From contig NC_132910.1 of assembly GCF_047675955.1 (NCBI RefSeq), positions 113,257,143 to 113,321,142 on the forward strand: 64,000 bases of DNA. Direction: 5' to 3'. Positions 24,141-35,868 of the stretch are shown here, one piece after another. The position numbers and the translations under genes are program-made. Positions within the stretch are counted from its first letter, which is position 1. Each line of letters opens with the position of its first letter. This DNA comes from Chlorocebus sabaeus (lineage: Eukaryota > Chordata > Mammalia > Primates > Cercopithecidae). The notes under the pieces were generated by a model. It saw only the letters and a list, made by a program, of their open reading frames with translations, searched no databases and was not told where the DNA came from.

Positions 24141-24897
24141 CAGTTTATCCTAGTGTCTTTGATGCTGCAAGAGTTTCACTTATCAGGTATGATTAAATGT
24201 TTATACTAAGAAAAGTAATGAAGAAGAATTTCCCTAAGGGTGTGAGAGTAGAGACATTATCATCACAACAATCTACTCCTGACTGGTATTTGAAGATTCA
24301 CTTCCAAATGGGTTAGTTACATTAATTGCAAAATATTTTGTTTTATTATTTTGGAATTTCTGATAATGCAGCTTCTTTGGTAAATGGCTTATCAATTCAG
24401 TTTGGGGTCTCTCTTGGTGTAAGTCATCTTCAAACAGACTGCTCCCCAAATCACCAAATCTGATACATTTTACTGGGTTTCTGTTGCCCATTATTTTTCT
24501 CCTGGTGAAAGCATTAATCTCAGCACAGAAGAGTAATGGCTTTCAGTATTGGAGATGTAACTTTCATTATAATCTTGGAAAGTTACTTTGTCCATGGTAC
24601 ATAAGAATTCCAACCTCAAAGTGGAGGAATCTTCACATTGGGGAAATAGAGAGAGATCCATTGCAGACATTTAGAAAAGACCTAGGAGTATATATTCCCT
24701 GTTGTCCAAGCCTACTCCCATGTCCCCATTTCCCTTACCTAAGGACAAGGCCAGAAAGAGGCCAGCAAATTCCCTATTCTTTAATTTATAATTTTTTTAG
24801 TTGAGATTAGAACTGTATCCCCTGAAACTAGACATATAGGTAAACATCTCTGCTGCAAAATGACTGAGACCTCCTCTTATTGCAAAATAGTACCAAA
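24141..24897. other. unclassified non-genic DNA
   Basis: Frames at 24273 (minus), 24484 (plus, 106 codons) and 24797 (minus) overlap or abut on opposite strands. None has a recognisable domain, so I call no gene. Confidence 0.45.
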
Positions 24898-25298
24898 TGA
24901 TATGGACTGAATGTTTGTACACCTCCAAAATTTGTATGTTGAAGCCTAATCCCCAATGCAATGGAATTTGGAGGTGGGAACTTTGGGAAGTCATTAGGTC
25001 AGGGCCCTAATGAATGTGATTAGAGCCTTTTGAAGAAGAGGCACAGAGAGCTTGCTTCATGAATAGGATCAATACATTTAAAAGAAGACACATGGAGCTC
25101 ACTTCCTGTCTCTGTTCTTTGACATGTGAGGGTGCAAGGAGAAGACAGCCATCTGCAAACCAGGAAGTGGGCCCTCATTGGACACTAAATCTGCCAGCAC
25201 GTTGATCTTGGACTTCCCAGCCTCCAGAACTGTGAATGTTTCTTGTTTAAGTCACATGATCTCTGGTAAATTGTTATACCAGACAGAACTAAGACAAT
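24898..25298 (+). mobile_element. MLT1-type MaLR solo LTR
   Basis: It starts 'tgatatggactgaatgtttg', then 'aaaatttgtatgttgaagcc', 'gacagccatctgcaaacc' and 'cttggacttcccagcctcc', and ends 'acagaactaagaca'. Order and length (about 400 bp) fit a complete ERVL-MaLR LTR of the MLT1 group. No internal region is attached, so it is a solo LTR. Confidence 0.85.
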
Positions 25299-26450
25299 AA
25301 TTGTAATGCATCCTACCTGTAACTTCTTCACTCCTCCTTATAAAATCTAAGATAAAACCTCCTTGCTGAGATACTGTGATTTTTTAATTTAATGGGCTCT
25401 ACCTATTGCAACAGCCTCTCTGAAGTAAATTTCATTACCCAGTTGATTTTTGTATTTGAAAAGATACTTAAACAGAGCTTTATTAGCCTACAGAAGCTGT
25501 GGATGCTAGTTAAAATAATCTTTTAGTACTAAATGTATTGTACACCAATAATTACATTTTTCCTTGTGGAACTCCAAGAATGATGAGGTGCACCTGACCC
25601 AATGAGGTGATCTGCAACTTGTATCCAGGCAGAACTATGTGTTTAAAGCTAGTCCTTATACCTTGAAAAGAACAGTTATACTTCCAAGACTTCTGATTAG
25701 ACCTATATTTAAACATTATCACCCACTATTGTTTACCCTTTAGAATGTTACCAGTCTCTCTATTGGATATCCTAATTGTGATGATTTCCTACTACAGTGC
25801 TCAGATAACTTTCGTCGTTAAAGAACTTTTGTATGTCTGAATTTTACCTTAATCCACAACTACCATTGGCATATATCAATTTAGTAGTTGAATCCCATTC
25901 TTAGGCAGTATCTAGTGGGAAAACTGACAATAGAGAAGCAATTCTTTATTTCTAAAAGCTGCACAAAAAATTCGCCTCTCTGGTCATTAGCAACCTGAGA
26001 CTAAATGCAGAAAATGATTTAAGCAAGAGAGATACAGAATTGCTTCTTTTGTCCTAACAGCTCTGAGCTTGGTGACCCAGAAACAGGACATCTCTGTTTT
26101 CTGTTTTATCATCAAGGCAAAAAGAAATACACAACATACATGTTTACATTTGGTTGTCATCAGGTCTCTACAAAGACCCTCCTCTCCTCTGTGTTAGTCT
26201 GTTCTAGGTTCTGAGAGACAATAGGAAAGGTGTTATAGCTGCTTTATACCTACAAATAAATATCTTCCCATTCCACACATTCTGCCTCCAGGTCTAAGTG
26301 CACGTTTTCTTTGAGGATCTGCTTCTTTTAATCACACTTCTTAGAGAGATGACTATGTGGGTTACATGGTAAAATGAAAGATAAGATAAAAGTACATTAT
26401 ACACAGGAATAGTGTCTGGCACAGGATACTTTCCCAGAAAATGTTAGTTC
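25299..26450. other. single-copy DNA
   Basis: No gene or repeat recognised. Confidence 0.5.
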
Positions 26451-26514
26451 TGTATATATATATATATACACACACACACACGCACATGCACACACGTACA
26501 CACACACACACAGA
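26451..26514. repeat. (TA)n(CA)n compound microsatellite
   Basis: A TA run followed by CA units with scattered 'gc' and 'gt' interruptions. Confidence 0.95.
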
Positions 26515-28665
26515 CTTTTTACTTCCTAACTTTGCATTCTAAAGCAAAATAATATGTTTCCTGTCATTAGCTTTACCTTCTTTATCATGCTTTTAAATGT
26601 TCCATGTGGCATCTGTTTTCCTCTACTTATGTCCTCTAAATATAAAAGGTCATTTAATACTGATAAATTATGTCTAGAGAGTAAAAGTAAAGACATTTGC
26701 TTTGGGTTACTAGCTCATGTTTATCCAAGTCACACTGAGATGCAGTCCCTTCTGCAAGTCATTGACATATTTAGATAAACAGGATAACACATTTCAATGA
26801 ATACGGGAAAAGCCAATTCACCAGAGGCAAGAGTGAAGGATTATGGGGAAATTCATTTCCCTTGCCTTTTGCCCTTCATTAACAAAAATTGAATGAGGAA
26901 CTGAGATCATTAAAGAGCTGGTTGAAAATTAAAGAGCAAAATAACAGTGTTACCAATAAAGAAAGTCTTAAGAATAACAGGATAAATAATGTAATACTCA
27001 ATAGGCCTGTTTCTGCTAATTACCATTAAAGAACGAATCTTAGCACTGAGAATTCTAGCAAGATATTTGACAAGACAAGTACTGATTGAGACTTTAGTTA
27101 AAATTTCTTTTGAGTTTAGATTTATATCTGTCTTATATCTTAAAGAACATGATGGGACTACAGTAAAATATGTATTCTTTTTCAGGGAGTGGACTCCAGA
27201 GAAAGGGCTTATCAGAATACTTTACAGTAATACCACTCCATCTTAAATAATATAATCCTGTAAAGGTAGTACATAGGGAGAAAGGACTAGTGAATATAAT
27301 ACACTTTGTTTCTTCAAGTTACAAGAAAATAATTTATTTTTGCCACTTGATTGAGATCTTTCCTGGTAAATTGCAAATCCTTCACTCTATAATATTCTTT
27401 ACAGGTCTACAAGAAAGGGTAAAAGAATTGAAAGCTTCAGTATTGTCCCTAAACCATAAAACCTACTGAATTCTTGCTGGTAGCTTCAAGTCACTGTAAT
27501 AGAAATTGAGTGACAGGTTTTAGACAGGTCTATAAATCAAATTAATGAGCAAATTTTAGCATACTTTTAAAGCATAATAAGACCTTATAACATCGTGTTA
27601 ATTGCTAAATAATCATCATATTCTGCACATGTTGTATATTTCCTATTCTTCAAGTATGACTAGCCGATGCTTCTGTTCAAGTTCCCTCATATTAATAAAT
27701 ATGTCTATAGAGTTTGGAAATAAAGATAATCTTTAAGAAAGAAACAATTAAGTAGCAACACATAATAGAGGAAATTAGTTATTTTGGTAAGTTACCCTCC
27801 GAATGCTTGTAAGTGTGTTATTGGGTAGTTTAATAAAACAGCAAATAAACATACATACAATAATCAGAGTGACTAAACAAAGCATGAAAAATTAAATGAA
27901 GTCAAAATAGTTTTTTAAAAAATAAGATTATTTGATGAAAAACAATTTTAAAAAGCGTATATTATCAACATATAGTACAGAAAATGAAGGACCTAAAATC
28001 CTTGCACTTAGCAAAATTTTTCTAACACTTTTCAGGGAAAAGAATGAGAAATAGGCAGTTGAGTAATTAGACGCTGAGCACTCCATAATGCAGGAGGGAG
28101 AGTCCATCAGTCTCTTTGAAAACCTGGGCAGAATTATTATCTCTTCAACTACCACATCCTTCTCATTGATTCATGTCCTTTCACATCATCTACTTAGAGT
28201 GATGAGAATTCCTAAGCAAAGGATGCTAGAATTGATGGTTTCTAATTTGTTCAAAGGGACTTTGCTGAACACCTACTATAGAGCAGGCAGCGATGACATA
28301 AAAAATAATCAAAATTAATCCATATTATTTAAGGGATTTCTTTAAAATTTAATTATTATGATTTATCAGACCAGTGTTCCTATAAAGCTTTAATTAATTA
28401 ATTTTCATAATTATTAAACTGTATAACTGGAGTTCTGTACCTAGTAAGTACAAATAAGTTTACACCAGATTGACTTTTCCCACACATACAAACTAAAAAT
28501 GGACAAAATAAAAAATATCAAAAGCAAATAAAATGTGAACACATGCTGGCAAAATGTGGAAGGAAAATGACCCTTGGTAGAAAAAAATGCATGAGTTAAC
28601 TTTCCTATATGTTTTGACCTTCAGCTTCAGAATGGGCTGGAGTTGGCTTTGTGTCTACAGAAAGC
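26515..28665. other. AT-rich single-copy DNA
   Basis: No supported gene. Frames at 26554, 27928 (minus) and 28088 are short and unmatched; the last two overlap on opposite strands. Confidence 0.5.
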
Positions 28666-28669
28666 CCAG

Positions 28670-28675
<6 letters not shown>
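28666..28675 (+). repeat. target-site duplication of the L1, left copy
   Basis: 'ccagattatt' recurs at 29827-29836. Confidence 0.8.
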
Positions 28676-28702
<27 letters not shown>

Positions 28703-29826
28703 TTTAATTTATTTATTATTATTATACTTTAAGTTGTAGGGTACATGTGCATAACGTGCAGGTTTGTTACATATGTATACTTGTGCCATGTTGGTGTGCT
28801 GCACCCATCAACTCGTCATTTACATCAGGTATAACTCCCAGTGCAATCCCTCCCCCCTCCCCCCTCCTCATGATAGGCCCCGGTGTGTGATGTTCCCCTT
28901 CCCGAGTCCAAGTGATCTCATTGTTCATTTCCCACCTATGAGTGAGAACATGCGGTGTTTGGTGTTCTGTTCTTGTGATAGTTTGCTAAGAATGATGGTT
29001 TCCAGCTGCATCCATGTCCCTACAAAGGACACAAACTCATCATTTTTTATGGCTGCATAGTATTCCATGGTATATATGTGCCACATTTTCTTAATCCAAT
29101 CTGTCACTGATGGACATTTGGGTTGATTCCAAGTCTTTGCTATTGTGAATAGTGCTGCAATAAACATACGTGTGCATGTGTCTTTATAGCAACATAATTT
29201 ATAATCCTTTGGGTATATACCCAGTAATGGGATGGCTGGGTCATATGGTACATCTAGTTCTAGATCCTTGATGAATCGCCATACTGTTTTCCATAATGGT
29301 TGAACCAGTTTACAATCCCACCAACAGTGTAAAAGTGTTCCTATTTCTCCACATCCTCTCCAGCACCTGTTGTTTCCTGACTTTTGAATGATCGCCATTC
29401 TAACTGGTGTGAGATGGTATCTCATTGTGGTTTTGATTTGCATTTCCCTGATGGCCAGTGATGATGAGCATTTTTTCATGTGTCTGTTGGCTGTATGAAT
29501 GTCTTCTTTTGAGAAATGTCTGTTCATATCCTTTGCCCACTTTTTGATGGGGTTGTTTGTTTTTTTCTTGTAAATTTGTTTGAGTTCTTTGTAGGTTCTG
29601 GATATTAGCCCTTTGTCAGATGAGTAGATTGCAAAAATTTTTTCCCATTCTGTAGGTTGCCTGTTCACTCTGATGGTAGTTTCTTTTGCTGTGCAGAAGC
29701 TCTTTAGTTTAATGAGATCCCATTTGTCAATTTTGGCTTTTGCTGCTGTTGCTTTTGGTGTTTTAGACATGAAGTCTTTGCCCATGCCTATGTCCTGAAT
29801 GGTACTACCTAGGTTTTCCTCTAGGA
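28676..29826 (-). mobile_element. young monkey-lineage L1, 5'-truncated
   Basis: Antisense L1: an (ATT)n tail at left (28671-28718), the 3' UTR, the full ORF2 C-terminus to about 29810 and a truncation at 29826. A 10-bp duplication brackets it. The sequence closely matches the L1 at 19.2 kb (shared 'gtacatgtgcataacgtgca', 'catcaactcgtcatttacat'), pointing to one recently active family. Full L1s are about 6 kb; only the last 1.15 kb is here. Confidence 0.95.
28925..29826 (-). pseudogene. L1 ORF2p C-terminal fragment, open frame
   Basis: This is the 3' end of L1 ORF2 and remains open for about 300 codons from the truncation point to the natural stop. The first methionine is internal (29785). 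The full protein is a roughly 1275-residue endonuclease/reverse transcriptase; this piece lacks both enzymatic domains and keeps only the C-terminal segment. Visible landmarks are 'HFSKEDIHTANRHMKKCSSS', the cysteine-rich 'CWRGCGEIGTLLHCWWDC' (positions about 137-154 of the 286-codon frame), 'YDPAIPLLGIYPKDY' and the end 'FSLIGGK'. No promoter or 5' UTR is present, so it is a dead fragment. The lack of stops indicates a young insertion rather than function. Confidence 0.93.
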
Positions 29827-29836
29827 CCAGATTATT
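29827..29836 (+). repeat. target-site duplication of the L1, right copy
   Basis: Second exact copy of 'ccagattatt'. Confidence 0.8.
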
Positions 29837-29847
29837 TTTGACTCGAA

Positions 29848-29865
29848 GAAATACAGGCCATATTT
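29848..29865 (+). repeat. target-site duplication of the AluY, left copy
   Basis: 'gaaatacaggccatattt' recurs with one mismatch at 30170-30187. Confidence 0.92.
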
Positions 29866-30169
29866 TCCTTTCTTTTTTTTTTTTTTTGAGACCGAGTCTT
29901 GCCCTGTCGCCCAGGCTAGAGTGCAGGGGTGCAACCTCCGGTCACTGCAAGCTCCGCCTCCCGGGTTCACGCCCTTCTCCTGCCTCAGCCTCCGGAATAG
30001 CTGGTTCTAAAGGCGCCCGCCACCACGCCCGGCTAATTTTTTGTATTTTTAGTAGAGACAGGGTTTCACCGTGTTGGCTGGACTGGTCTTGATCTTCTGA
30101 CCACGTGATCCACCCACCTCCGTCTCCCAAAGTGCTGGGATTACAGGTGTGCACCACCGCACCTGGCCG
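29866..30169 (-). mobile_element. AluY insertion
   Basis: Antisense full-length Alu with a poly-T at left, 'gcaagctccgcctcccgggt' and 'aggcgcccgccaccacgccc', both AluY features, ending 'accgcacctggcc'. An 18-bp duplication with one mismatch fixes the ends. It landed about 20 bp beyond the neighbouring L1. Confidence 0.95.
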
Positions 30170-30187
30170 GAAATACAGGACATATTT
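30170..30187 (+). repeat. target-site duplication of the AluY, right copy
   Basis: 'gaaatacaggacatattt', one mismatch to the left copy. Confidence 0.92.
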
Positions 30188-30499
30188 AGGGAAATCCACA
30201 GCCATTGGCAAATGTGATAGGTTGGGTGGGAGGGGAAGTCTATCAAGCAGAGAGCAAGGATAAGTGCCCCCAAATTTGCTAATAAACCCTGTCATTTTTT
30301 CCTTTTGACTCCAAAATCACACTTAACAGCCCAGGTAAAATTTAAAATAAAAAGCAAAAATTTGAGATCTGAGGTGCCATCCTCAAAATGCCAGAGTTAT
30401 TTATGAAAATATAAAAAAATCTATAGTCCTTACAAAATAACATTGACAGTGTTCGTGATACAAACCAATATTGCTTAATAAATAAAGAAATGTAAAAAG
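30188..30499. other. unclassified DNA
   Basis: No gene. It could be the degraded 5' part of the L1M fragment that follows, but I cannot align it with confidence. Confidence 0.4.
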
Positions 30500-30780
30500 T
30501 GCCACATTCTAAAAAGAAAAGATAATAAAGTGGAAACCAATCTGAGATCATGTAAATAGCAGACTATGATATTAAAATAGCTGTTATAACGATCTTCAAT
30601 GAGGTAAAAAATTCCTAGCAATAAATGAAACCATAGAAAATCTTAGCATGGAAACAACCTCAAATAATAGAAACCCTGATATTAAAGAAAAATATATGTT
30701 AATTAAAATGATGGGATAACTTGAGAGTATAATAGTGATAAAAGAGAAAAATCAATAAACTTGGAAGTGATAGTAAATAC
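30500..30780 (+). mobile_element. old L1M ORF1-region relic (sense)
   Basis: 'gcagactatgatattaaaat' followed by 'agctgttataacgatcttca', and later 'gagaaaaatcaataaacttg', align with the L1M segment '...gcagacaaagattttaaagcagctattataa...agaatcagtgaacttgaag'. Diverged and without an open frame. Confidence 0.5.
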
Positions 30781-30794
30781 ACCTCTGATTAGAT

Positions 30795-31661
30795 TGTTAT
30801 GTTCCCATTTTCATGCTCTTCAAAATATATTCTAATTTCTCTTGTGATATATTTTCGATCTATGGATTATTTTAAAAGGTGTTATTTAATTTCAAAACAT
30901 TGGATATTTTCCAGATCTCTTTATGTTATTGATTTTTAATTTAGAGAACATACTTTATATAATTTTAAATCCCCCTAATTTCATATGTGTTAATTTTATT
31001 GCCTAAATATGGTCGATTTTGGTGAATATCTTTGTAGACTAAAAAAAACACAAAGAATTCTGTTACTGGTCAGAGTTTCCTATGGTTTTTGATTAGGTGT
31101 ATTTATTTGATAGTGTTGTTGAAGGTTCCTATATACTTTCTTTTTTTCCTATCCACTTGTGTTAACAATTACACATGTAATTGGGTAAAGAGGGTTGAAA
31201 TACCTAATTACGATTATGGAGATATCTGTTTCCCATTTTGACAAAAATGTTGAAATATCCGATTATAATTATGAAGATATCTATTTCTCATTTTAGTTTT
31301 ATTAGCTTTTTCACATTTTAAAACTTCAATACCTGAATATATAGGCTTCTTATGTTGTTATGTTTCTTTGATTAATTGATCACTTTATTATTATGAACCA
31401 TGTTTCTTAATCCCAGTATTTCTTGTATTGATGTCAATTTTATTTAGTGTTTGTATAATCATTCCAGCCCTCTTTTGCTTAGAGTTTGGTTAGTATTTGC
31501 ATGTATATCTTTTACCATTCTTTCACTACTACTCTATGTATATAGGTATATTTAAAGAAGGTTTCATGTTGAAAGCAATAGTAGGTTCTTAAATTTTTAT
31601 TTAATATTATAATCTCTTATTTTTTGTTAAGGCATTTAGACCATTTGTATTTGCTATCATT
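30795..31661 (-). mobile_element. old L1M ORF2 fragment, part 1
   Basis: Antisense L1M ORF2: 'tctatggattattttaaaag', 'attggatattttccagatct', 'gattataattatgaagatat', 'ccagccctcttttgcttaga' and 'tatatcttttaccattcttt', in the order expected. Interrupted by an AluJ at 31672 and continued at 31918. It contains a 55-bp tandem duplication. Confidence 0.75.
31194..31303. repeat. 55-bp tandem duplication inside the L1M
   Basis: Unit 1 starts 'gttgaaatacctaattacga' (31194) and unit 2 'gttgaaatatccgattataa' (31249). They have diverged at several bases, so the duplication is old. Confidence 0.8.
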
Positions 31662-31671
31662 AAGAAGAAAG
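31662..31671 (+). repeat. target-site duplication of the AluJ, left copy
   Basis: 'aagaagaaag', repeated exactly at 31908-31917. Confidence 0.75.
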
Positions 31672-31907
31672 CTGAAAGCAGTGGTTCAACTGGTAATTGC
31701 AGTACTTTTTGAAGGCTGTGGTAGGAAGATTTCTTGAGACCAGGTTTTCAAGACCAGCCTGGGCAACAGAGCAAGACCCTGTCTCTACAAAAAGTTTAAA
31801 AATTAGCTGATTTTGATGGTGTGTGCCTATGGTCTTAGCTACTCAGGAGGCTAGGATGGGAGGATCGCTCGAGCCCAGGAGTTTGAGGCTTCATTGGGTG
31901 ACAGAGA
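31672..31907 (+). mobile_element. AluJ with a deleted right arm
   Basis: Sense Alu, much diverged: 'caagaccagcctgggcaaca', 'tctacaaaaagtttaaaaat', 'gctactcaggaggctaggat' and 'gagcccaggagtttgaggct'. About 45 bp of the right arm before 'gggtgacagag' is missing, and there is no long A-tail. AluJ type, from the first Alu wave. Confidence 0.85.
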
Positions 31908-31917
31908 AAGAAGAAAG
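31908..31917 (+). repeat. target-site duplication of the AluJ, right copy
   Basis: Second exact copy of 'aagaagaaag'. Confidence 0.75.
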
Positions 31918-32480
31918 TGGTGTGTAAGTCTACTATCTAGCTATTTGTGTTTCATTTGTTCCATTTGCCTTTTCCTCTTTTTTTCCCCCTATTCCTTAGC
32001 ATTATTTTGGGTTAACTGAGTTTGACTGTGATCCAGTTTTATTAATTACCTTATTACCTTTTATTTTTCACTCTTTTTTATTTTTAGTGATTGAACCGGG
32101 GTTTAAAATATGTATCTTTAGTAATCATAGTCTTTATTCAAATAATATGATATCATTTTACCTTACAATAAAAATTCATTATCTACCCTTTTTACTTTAT
32201 AATATTGTCATTCATTTTCCCCTTACATATGCTGTAAATCAGACAAGGCATCATTATTATTTTTATGTTAAAGAGCTAATTTTCACTAGATGAAAAAGCA
32301 AGACATGAATTTCTTTGCTACATATCCACATATTTACCCACATATTCATAATTTTCAGCACTTATATGTATAGGTGTGAATTTCCATTTGGCATTATTTC
32401 CTCCACCTTTCCAGTGTTTCTTAACATTTTTCATAATGCATTTCTTGTTTTAATGAGTTATCTTCGCTTTGGTTTAAACT
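31918..32480 (-). mobile_element. old L1M ORF2 fragment, part 2
   Basis: It continues the antisense L1M after the AluJ: 'ttgaaccggggtttaaaata', 'atcatagtctttattcaaat', 'tacatatgctgtaaatcaga' and 'catatccacatatttaccca'. It fades into A-rich sequence near 32480. Confidence 0.75.
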
Positions 32481-33814
32481 AAAAAAAATAAAAAATATAA
32501 AAAAAACCTCTTATTTATATGTAATTATTTCAAGACTTTTTTTTTCTTTTTCTGGACAAAAATACCTACCACTGAAGAAATTCTTGGCACTCTGTCAGCA
32601 CGCCAGGGACTGTGTTTACTCCACTCAACACCAGAGAAGTCTTCAGCGTTATTCAGCCAGTGAGTGATGACTTCTTAGTCCTATGCTTAGCATCTGCTTC
32701 CCTGGTCTACTCCTGGTAACAAAATAAGGTTAAGTTTACTGGAAGCAGTGCATTTACTTTGTGAGCACTCTCAGAAGGTGGTGTCTTGGGGTGGGTAACA
32801 GTAAAAATGAAGTCTCAACTGGAGACTTTTTTGTGTCTGGTCCCACTGAGAGACTCCAGAACACAAAATGCCCCACAGATTTAGTGTCACCTTGAAGCAA
32901 TGAAGCTGGCCATCATAGCTCCATGTCAGTTACTCCTTGGCTGAGGTTGGAGGGTAGGTGACAGTGTGAGTGATGTGAGTGATAAGGAATAGCCTCCAGA
33001 AAGACGGAGTCCCTGTTTGGTTGAAGAAAATTCTCCAGAGAATGGGTCAACCATGGTTGAGTGCGGCTCCTGTATAAAAACCTATGTGCGACTTTTCAGG
33101 CCCTACTATAGGCAATTACAAAGGATTTATGTGGCAATCCTCCCAGCACGAGCCCTGGTGCACAGCCAATGCATCACACTCTCCAAGTCAAGAACTCAGG
33201 CCCCACTGGCTGGTCATGCACTCACATATACCTGCACTCTCAGTCCAGAGGCCTTCAATCCTAGGTGTCTTTTAAGTGGGGCCCTTTGCCACGTTCTTCA
33301 AACACTTTTGCTGAGGCTGCTTTACCTAGGAAAGTAGAGACTTTGCAGACATTTTTCCCCATTCTGCCTCAATACTCAGTGCATTTTCACTAGCAGATAT
33401 TTTGTTTGCATTTCCCCCATGCCTAAGGTCCTTAAAAATTCAGGAGCCTTTGGTTCAGGGCTCCCTCAATAAAGATATGAAATTGCACATCTGCCCTCAC
33501 CCCTTCACCATGAACATTTTCAAGGAGAAAAATGAAACAGAAGTCAACACTTTCTCCAGTTTAGACTCTTGCCTATTCCATTGCGGTAACTGATTAAAGG
33601 TTTTACTATCACTTCCATTTTTGGCTTGTTGCTTGAACTGGGTGTTCTGACACCTAGAAGCTCAGTTCCCTCACCAGCTCAGCTGAGCAGCTGACAGTGG
33701 GTAGGGCCACCAGCAGCTGGAGGGGATCTGAGTGTGATACTTGGAGCATCTACCATAACCACTTTCTGTTTTGTGTATTCACTCTAGTTTACTCTTCATA
33801 TTTTAAACATTAAT
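32481..33814. other. unclassified GC-richer block between old L1s
   Basis: From about 32560 composition shifts to much higher GC than its surroundings and stays so to about 33770. I recognise no gene, exon or repeat. It has three short frames (33017, 33084, 33402), the first two overlapping in different frames, and AATAAA (33468) and ATTAAA (33593) hexamers. An old LTR or ERV piece is possible, but no TG...CA ends or terminal duplication were found. Confidence 0.4.
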
Positions 33815-34735
33815 TCCTTCATTTTTAATTGATATACAATAATTGTGTATGAGGTATAATGTGCTCTATGTATACATTGTAGAAAGATTCGGTCAAGCTA
33901 ATTAACATATTCATCACCTCACCAAATTTTTTGCAGTGGGAATGTTAAAAACCTATTCTAGCAATTTTGTAATTGCATATATTATTAATAATGTGGTCAC
34001 TATGCAGCACAAGAGATCACTAAAATATATTCCTCCAGTCTAACTAAAACTTTGCATCCTTTGATCAATATATTTCTTTTCCCCATCTCTCCTTCTCCTC
34101 TAGCCTTTGGGAACCATCTTTCTACTCTCTGTTTCTATGAGACAAACTTTTCCAAATTCCACAGATGTTTGTGAGATCATAAAGTATTTATCTTTCTGTA
34201 CCTGCCTTATTTCCCTAGGCATAATGGTCCTCCAGGTACATCCGTGTTGTCACAAATGACAGGGTTTTCTTCTTCTTTTTTAAGGTTGTATAGTATTCCC
34301 GTGTATATATATATATATACCATATTTTCCTGATCCATTCATTTGTTCATGGTCATGGAGATGTTTCCATTTTTTTCGTTTGTTTGTTTTTTTGGCTGCT
34401 GTGAAAACTGCAAGAATGAATATGGAAATGCAGATATCTATTTGTGATACTGATTTCATTTTCTTTGGATATATACACAGTAGTAGGATTGCTGGATCAT
34501 ATGGTAATTCTATTTTTACTTTTTTGTAGAACCTCCATACAACTTATCATAATGGCTATCTCAATTTGTATTCCCACCAACAGTGTTCAAGGGTTCCCAT
34601 TTCTCCACATTCTCACCAAAATTGGTTATCATTTTTCTTTCTGATTATAGCCATTCCATTCTAACAGGAGTAAATTATGTCTCATTGTGGTTTTAATTTA
34701 ATTTCCCTAATGGTTAGTGATGTTGCACACATTTT
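33815..34735 (-). mobile_element. L1MA-type L1, 3' end
   Basis: Antisense L1 3' UTR and ORF2 end: 'aagctaattaacatattcat', 'ctctgtttctatgagacaaa', 'gtacatccgtgttgtcacaa', 'ttctttggatatatacacag' and 'atcatatggtaattctattt'. It stops abruptly at about 34735, where a younger L1 begins. Confidence 0.85.
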
Positions 34736-34738
34736 ATT

Positions 34739-34779
<41 letters not shown>
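34733..34779. repeat. (TTTA)n tract, L1 tail
   Basis: About eleven TTTA units form the tail side of the minus-strand L1P. Confidence 0.92.
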
Positions 34780-35868
34780 TTATTATTATACTTTAAGCTC
34801 TGGGATACATGTGTAGAACGTGCAGGTTTGTTACATAGGTGTGCATGTGTCATGGTGGTTTGCTGCACCCATCAACACATCATCTACATTAGGTATTTCT
34901 TCTAATGCTATCCCTCCCCTTATCCCCATTCCCTAAAAGGCCCCAGTGTGTGATATTCCCCTCTCTATGTCCATATGTTCTCACTGTTCAGATCCCACTT
35001 ATGAGTGAGAACATGTAGTGTTTGGTTTTATGTTTTTGTGTTACTTTGCTGAGAATGATGGTTTCCAGCTTCGTCTATGTCCCTCGTTTTTGTGGCTGCC
35101 TAGTATTCCTTAGTGTATATGTGCCATATTTTATTTATCCAGTCTAACATTGATGGGCATTTGGGTTGGTTCAAAGTTTTTGCTATTGTAAATAGTGCTG
35201 CAACAAACATACATGTGCATGTATCTTTATAGTAGAATGATTTATAATCCTTTGTGTATATACCCATTAATGGGATTGCTGGGTCAAATGGTATTTCTGG
35301 TTCTAGATCCTTGAGCAATCGCCACACTGTCTTCCACAATGGTTGAACTAATTTACACTCCCATCAACAGCATAAAGCATTCCTATTTCTCCACATCCTC
35401 TCCAGCATCTGTTGTATCCTGACTTTTTAATGATCGTCATTTTAACTGGCATGAAATGGTATCTCATTGTGGTTTTGATTTGCATTTCTCTAATGACCAG
35501 TGATGATGAGCTTTTTTTTCATATGCTTGTTGGCCGCATAAATGTCTTCTTTTGAAAAGTGTCTGTTCATATCCTTTGCCCACTTTTTGATGGGGTTGTT
35601 TGTTTTCTTGTAAATTTGTTTAAGTTCTTTGTAGATTCTGGATATTAGCAATTTGTCAGATGGATCAATTACAAAAATTTTCCCTCATTCTGTAGATTGA
35701 CTGTTTACTCTGATGATAGTTTCTTTTGCTGTGCAGAAGCTCTTTAGTTTAATTAGATCTCATTTGTCAAGTTTAGCTTTTATTGCAATTGCTTATGGTG
35801 TTTTAGTCATGAAGTCTTTGCCCATGCCTATGTCCTGAATGGTGTTGCTTGGTTTTCTTCTAAGGTTT

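Noticed and set aside
33017..33337. 106-codon frame in the GC-richer block
   Set aside because: No similarity to a protein I know; an overlapping second frame is equally open, which points to composition rather than coding.
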